From CAYZMH01 sp964479445 (lineage in GTDB: Bacteria; Bacteroidota; Bacteroidia; Bacteroidales; GCA-2748055): a DNA stretch of 15,403 nt. Shown one piece after another: positions 13,202 through 15,403 of this stretch (the stretch's first letter is position 1; each line of letters opens with the position of its first letter). The notes under the pieces were generated by a model. The model was not told the origin of the DNA. It saw nothing but the letters and a program-made list of their open reading frames with translations, and made no database searches. The translations under genes and the position numbers were made by a program. The stretch covers positions 1-15,403 of the forward strand of contig CAYZMH010000079.1 in assembly GCA_964479445.1 (NCBI GenBank). The letters run 5' to 3'.

Positions 13202-15388
13202 TTAAGATGTAAAAAGCAATTCCCGGTACTTGGGCAGCGGCCATATTTCATCATCGACAACAAGTTCCAGCTTATCGATATGGTACCGGATCTTATCCAT
13301 GAAAGGAAATACCCTCTTTGAATAAGCATCTGCTTTCTCTTTTACATCATCGATCTTGTTGGCCACTTTCCTGGCCTCAACCATCTCATTGGTCATATTC
13401 TTTATCTGCGTAACATGTCCGGAGATCTCCTTGATCAGCTCAATCCGGTTACCAGCAAGATTCTTGTAATCATCCCCATACAGTTCCTTCAATTTCATTA
13501 CATTCTCCATCAATACATTCTGGTAATTAATGGCGGTTGGTATCACGTGGTTAATCGCCAGATCGCCCAGGACACGTGCTTCGATCTGAATCTTCAGTAT
13601 GTAGTTCTCATACATAACCTCAACGCGGCCTTCCAACTCGTTTTCACTAAATATGCCCAGATCAAAAAACAGCTCTTTCGATTTGTTTGAAAGATACGCA
13701 CTGATCGCTTCAGGAACATCGGTTATATTTGTCAGCCCCCTCTTTTCGGCCTCCTTCACCCATTCATCGCTGTAGTTGTCCCCTTCGAAGCGAATAGGCT
13801 TTGAATCTTTGATATATTCCCTGAGAACCTGGAAAATCGCCTCATCTTTCTTTGTACCCTTATCAATCAAACCATCCACCTCTCCCTTGAACTTGGTGAG
13901 CTGTTTGGCCATGGCAGCATTAAGCACCGCCATCGCAACCGCTGAGTTGGCAGAACCACCTACCGCCCTGAATTCAAACCGGTTTCCGGTGAATGCAAAT
14001 GGTGAGGTCCGGTTACGGTCTGTATTATCGAGCAAAATTTCCGGTATCTTTCCAATATCCAGCTTCAAAGCTGTCTTTTCATCCGGTGACATCTTTTTTT
14101 CGGTCACCTGTTCCTCGATCTGGTCCAGCATACCCGAAACCTCTGATCCAAGAAAGCATGAAAGTATAGACGGAGGAGCCTCATTGGCACCCAGACGGTG
14201 TGCATTGGTCGCCGTAAGAATGCTGGCACGCATAAGATCCTGGTGGTCATAAACCGCTTTAATGGTATTCACCACAAAAGTGATGAACTGCATGTTGGAT
14301 TTCGGATTCTTGCCCGGGCCATGCAATACCACACCTGTATCGGTGGAAAGTGACCAATTGTTGTGCTTCCCTGATCCATTGATACCCTTGAACGGTTTCT
14401 CATGGAATAGCACACGAAAACCATGGTGACGGGCAATCTTTTTCATCAACTCCATCACCAACAAATTATGGTCTACAGCAAGGTTACACTCCTCAAATAC
14501 AGGGGCTAATTCGTACTGATTAGGGGCTACCTCGTTATGGCGGGTCCGGACAGGTATACCAAGCCGGTATGATTCATATTCCAATTCGTGCATAAATGCG
14601 GTTACACGCTCCGGAATGGAACTAAAATAATGATCATCCAATTGCTGATCCTTGGCAGAGGCATGACCCATCAAAGTACGACCGGTCAGGGACAAATCGG
14701 GACGAGCATAATAAAGCGCTTCATCAATTAAAAAATATTCCTGCTCCCATCCCAGGTTGGCACGTACACTGTTTACATTCTTATCGAAATAATGACAAAC
14801 CTCCGTGGCAGCTTTGTCTACAACATTTAATGCTTTCAGCAGGGGGGTTTTATGATCCAACGCTTCTCCGGTGTAGGAAATAAAAATGGTGGGAATGCTC
14901 AACGTGCTGTCAATCACAAAAGCCGGCGAAGATGGATCCCATGCCGTATAACCCCGTGCTTCAAAAGTATTCCTCAATCCACCGCTTGGAAAGGAGGAAG
15001 CATCGGGCTCCTGCTGAGCCAATGCCTTTCCCGAAAAAGTCTCCACCATGTTTCCAAATCCTCCTGCTTCAATAAAGGCATCATGCTTCTCAGCCGTACC
15101 GCCGGTCAGGGGCTGAAACCAATGAGTGTAGTGTGTTGCTCCCCGCTCAATTGCCCAGGCCTTCATTCCTGCGGCAACGGCATCTGCCATCTTACGATCG
15201 ATGGGTGTACCTTTGCTGATCGCTTCTTTGACATGAGCAAAAGACTCTTTTGATAAATATTTCTGCATTTTCACCTCGTCAAACACGTTCTCTCCATAAT
15301 AATCGGAAACCTTGGATGAAGGCGGTGCTACGTGGATCGGCTTCCTGTCGAAAACCTGCTCCAGGGATCTAAACCTTATAACTGCCAT
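13202..15388 (-). CDS. glnN: Glutamine synthetase type III
   Basis: ATP-dependent ligation of ammonia to glutamate (EC 6.3.1.2), the main entry of ammonia into organic nitrogen. 728 residues, the size of the type III (GlnN) enzymes first described in Bacteroides fragilis and much larger than type I (about 470). Seen: the GSIII signature WFQPLTGGTAEKHDAF (90-105), WEQEYFLID (214-222) with metal-binding glutamates, HNEVAPNQYELAPVFEE (284-300), FKGINGSGKHNNWSLSTDTG (333-352) and, later, NRTSPFAFTGNRFEFRAVG, which holds ATP/glutamate-binding residues. The type I adenylylation site is not expected in this class. The ATG at 15388 lies 15 nt from the window edge, preceded by an A-rich leader (CCAAAAAGAAATGT), so the promoter is outside. 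A strong terminator follows; the gene is probably monocistronic at its 3' end. Confidence 0.97.
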   Translation of the reverse strand: MAVIRFRSLEQVFDRKPIHVAPPSSKVSDYYGENVFDEVKMQKYLSKESFAHVKEAISKGTPIDRKMADAVAAGMKAWAIERGATHYTHWFQPLTGGTAEKHDAFIEAGGFGNMVETFSGKALAQQEPDASSFPSGGLRNTFEARGYTAWDPSSPAFVIDSTLSIPTIFISYTGEALDHKTPLLKALNVVDKAATEVCHYFDKNVNSVRANLGWEQEYFLIDEALYYARPDLSLTGRTLMGHASAKDQQLDDHYFSSIPERVTAFMHELEYESYRLGIPVRTRHNEVAPNQYELAPVFEECNLAVDHNLLVMELMKKIARHHGFRVLFHEKPFKGINGSGKHNNWSLSTDTGVVLHGPGKNPKSNMQFITFVVNTIKAVYDHQDLMRASILTATNAHRLGANEAPPSILSCFLGSEVSGMLDQIEEQVTEKKMSPDEKTALKLDIGKIPEILLDNTDRNRTSPFAFTGNRFEFRAVGGSANSAVAMAVLNAAMAKQLTKFKGEVDGLIDKGTKKDEAIFQVLREYIKDSKPIRFEGDNYSDEWVKEAEKRGLTNITDVPEAISAYLSNKSKELFFDLGIFSENELEGRVEVMYENYILKIQIEARVLGDLAINHVIPTAINYQNVLMENVMKLKELYGDDYKNLAGNRIELIKEISGHVTQIKNMTNEMVEARKVANKIDDVKEKADAYSKRVFPFMDKIRYHIDKLELVVDDEIWPLPKYRELLFTS

Positions 15389-15403
15389 ACATTTCTTTTT
15401 TGG

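Noticed and set aside
13072..13329. Extension of the PorE-like frame by 86 codons upstream of ATG 13071
   Set aside because: The extension crosses the glnN terminator and the glnN 3' end, is not protein-like, and would bury a clear signal peptide.
1..15403. tRNA, rRNA, CRISPR arrays, insertion sequences, phage genes, toxin-antitoxin or defence modules
   Set aside because: I looked on both strands for clover-leaf genes, spaced direct repeats, transposase or integrase motifs and nuclease/toxin pairs, and saw none; all sizeable stretches are accounted for by core genes.

Overview
The window looks like the chromosome of a Bacteroidota (Bacteroidetes) member, most likely of Bacteroidales/Marinilabiliales type. 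The evidence is a type III glutamine synthetase, a PorE-like protein (TPR, beta-propeller, carboxypeptidase-regulatory-like domain, OmpA), a purM-prfA-pyrF gene run, the long PyrF and PurM variants, and several upstream motifs of the form TAnnTTTG, the -7 element of the Bacteroidota primary sigma factor. Leaders lack clear Shine-Dalgarno sequences, as is usual in this phylum. The genus cannot be told from this window.

Layout, left to right. The + strand carries the 3' part of pnp (polynucleotide phosphorylase) with a repetitive Arg-Gly-Asp-rich tail and a strong terminator. A gene-poor gap of about 325 nt follows (913-1237). Then come a lipoprotein-type prolyl oligopeptidase (1238-3352, strong terminator), a deoxynucleoside kinase with a probable UUG start (3543-4178), and a large lipoprotein with a divergent OmpA-like domain and TPRs (4291-6000). 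This last gene ends at a probably bidirectional terminator shared with a convergent SPOUT-family RNA methyltransferase on the - strand (6061-6594). The methyltransferase is divergent from sucC (6681-7874, +) across a short region with promoter-like elements for both. sucC converges on pyrF with a 4-nt overlap of stop codons.

From 7871 to the right edge all genes are on the - strand. Read in the direction of transcription they are glnN (glutamine synthetase III, own terminator), a PorE-like envelope protein, and the tightly spaced purM-prfA-pyrF unit with the best promoter in the window just upstream of purM. Nitrogen assimilation (GlnN), purine synthesis (PurM, downstream of glutamine-using steps), pyrimidine synthesis (PyrF), nucleoside salvage (the kinase), translation termination (PrfA), RNA decay (PNPase) and the TCA cycle (SucC) are all core functions. 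The two TPR/OmpA-like proteins and the peptidase are envelope functions.

I found no phage, transposon, CRISPR, toxin-antitoxin, secondary-metabolite or recognisable defence locus, and nothing that clearly amounts to an undescribed multi-gene system. The points most worth a second look are the repetitive PNPase tail, the structured gap at 913-1237, the kinase start with its overlapping mini-ORF, the TPR/OmpA-like lipoprotein, and the promoter and terminator arrangements at 6021-6681 and 7871-7874.
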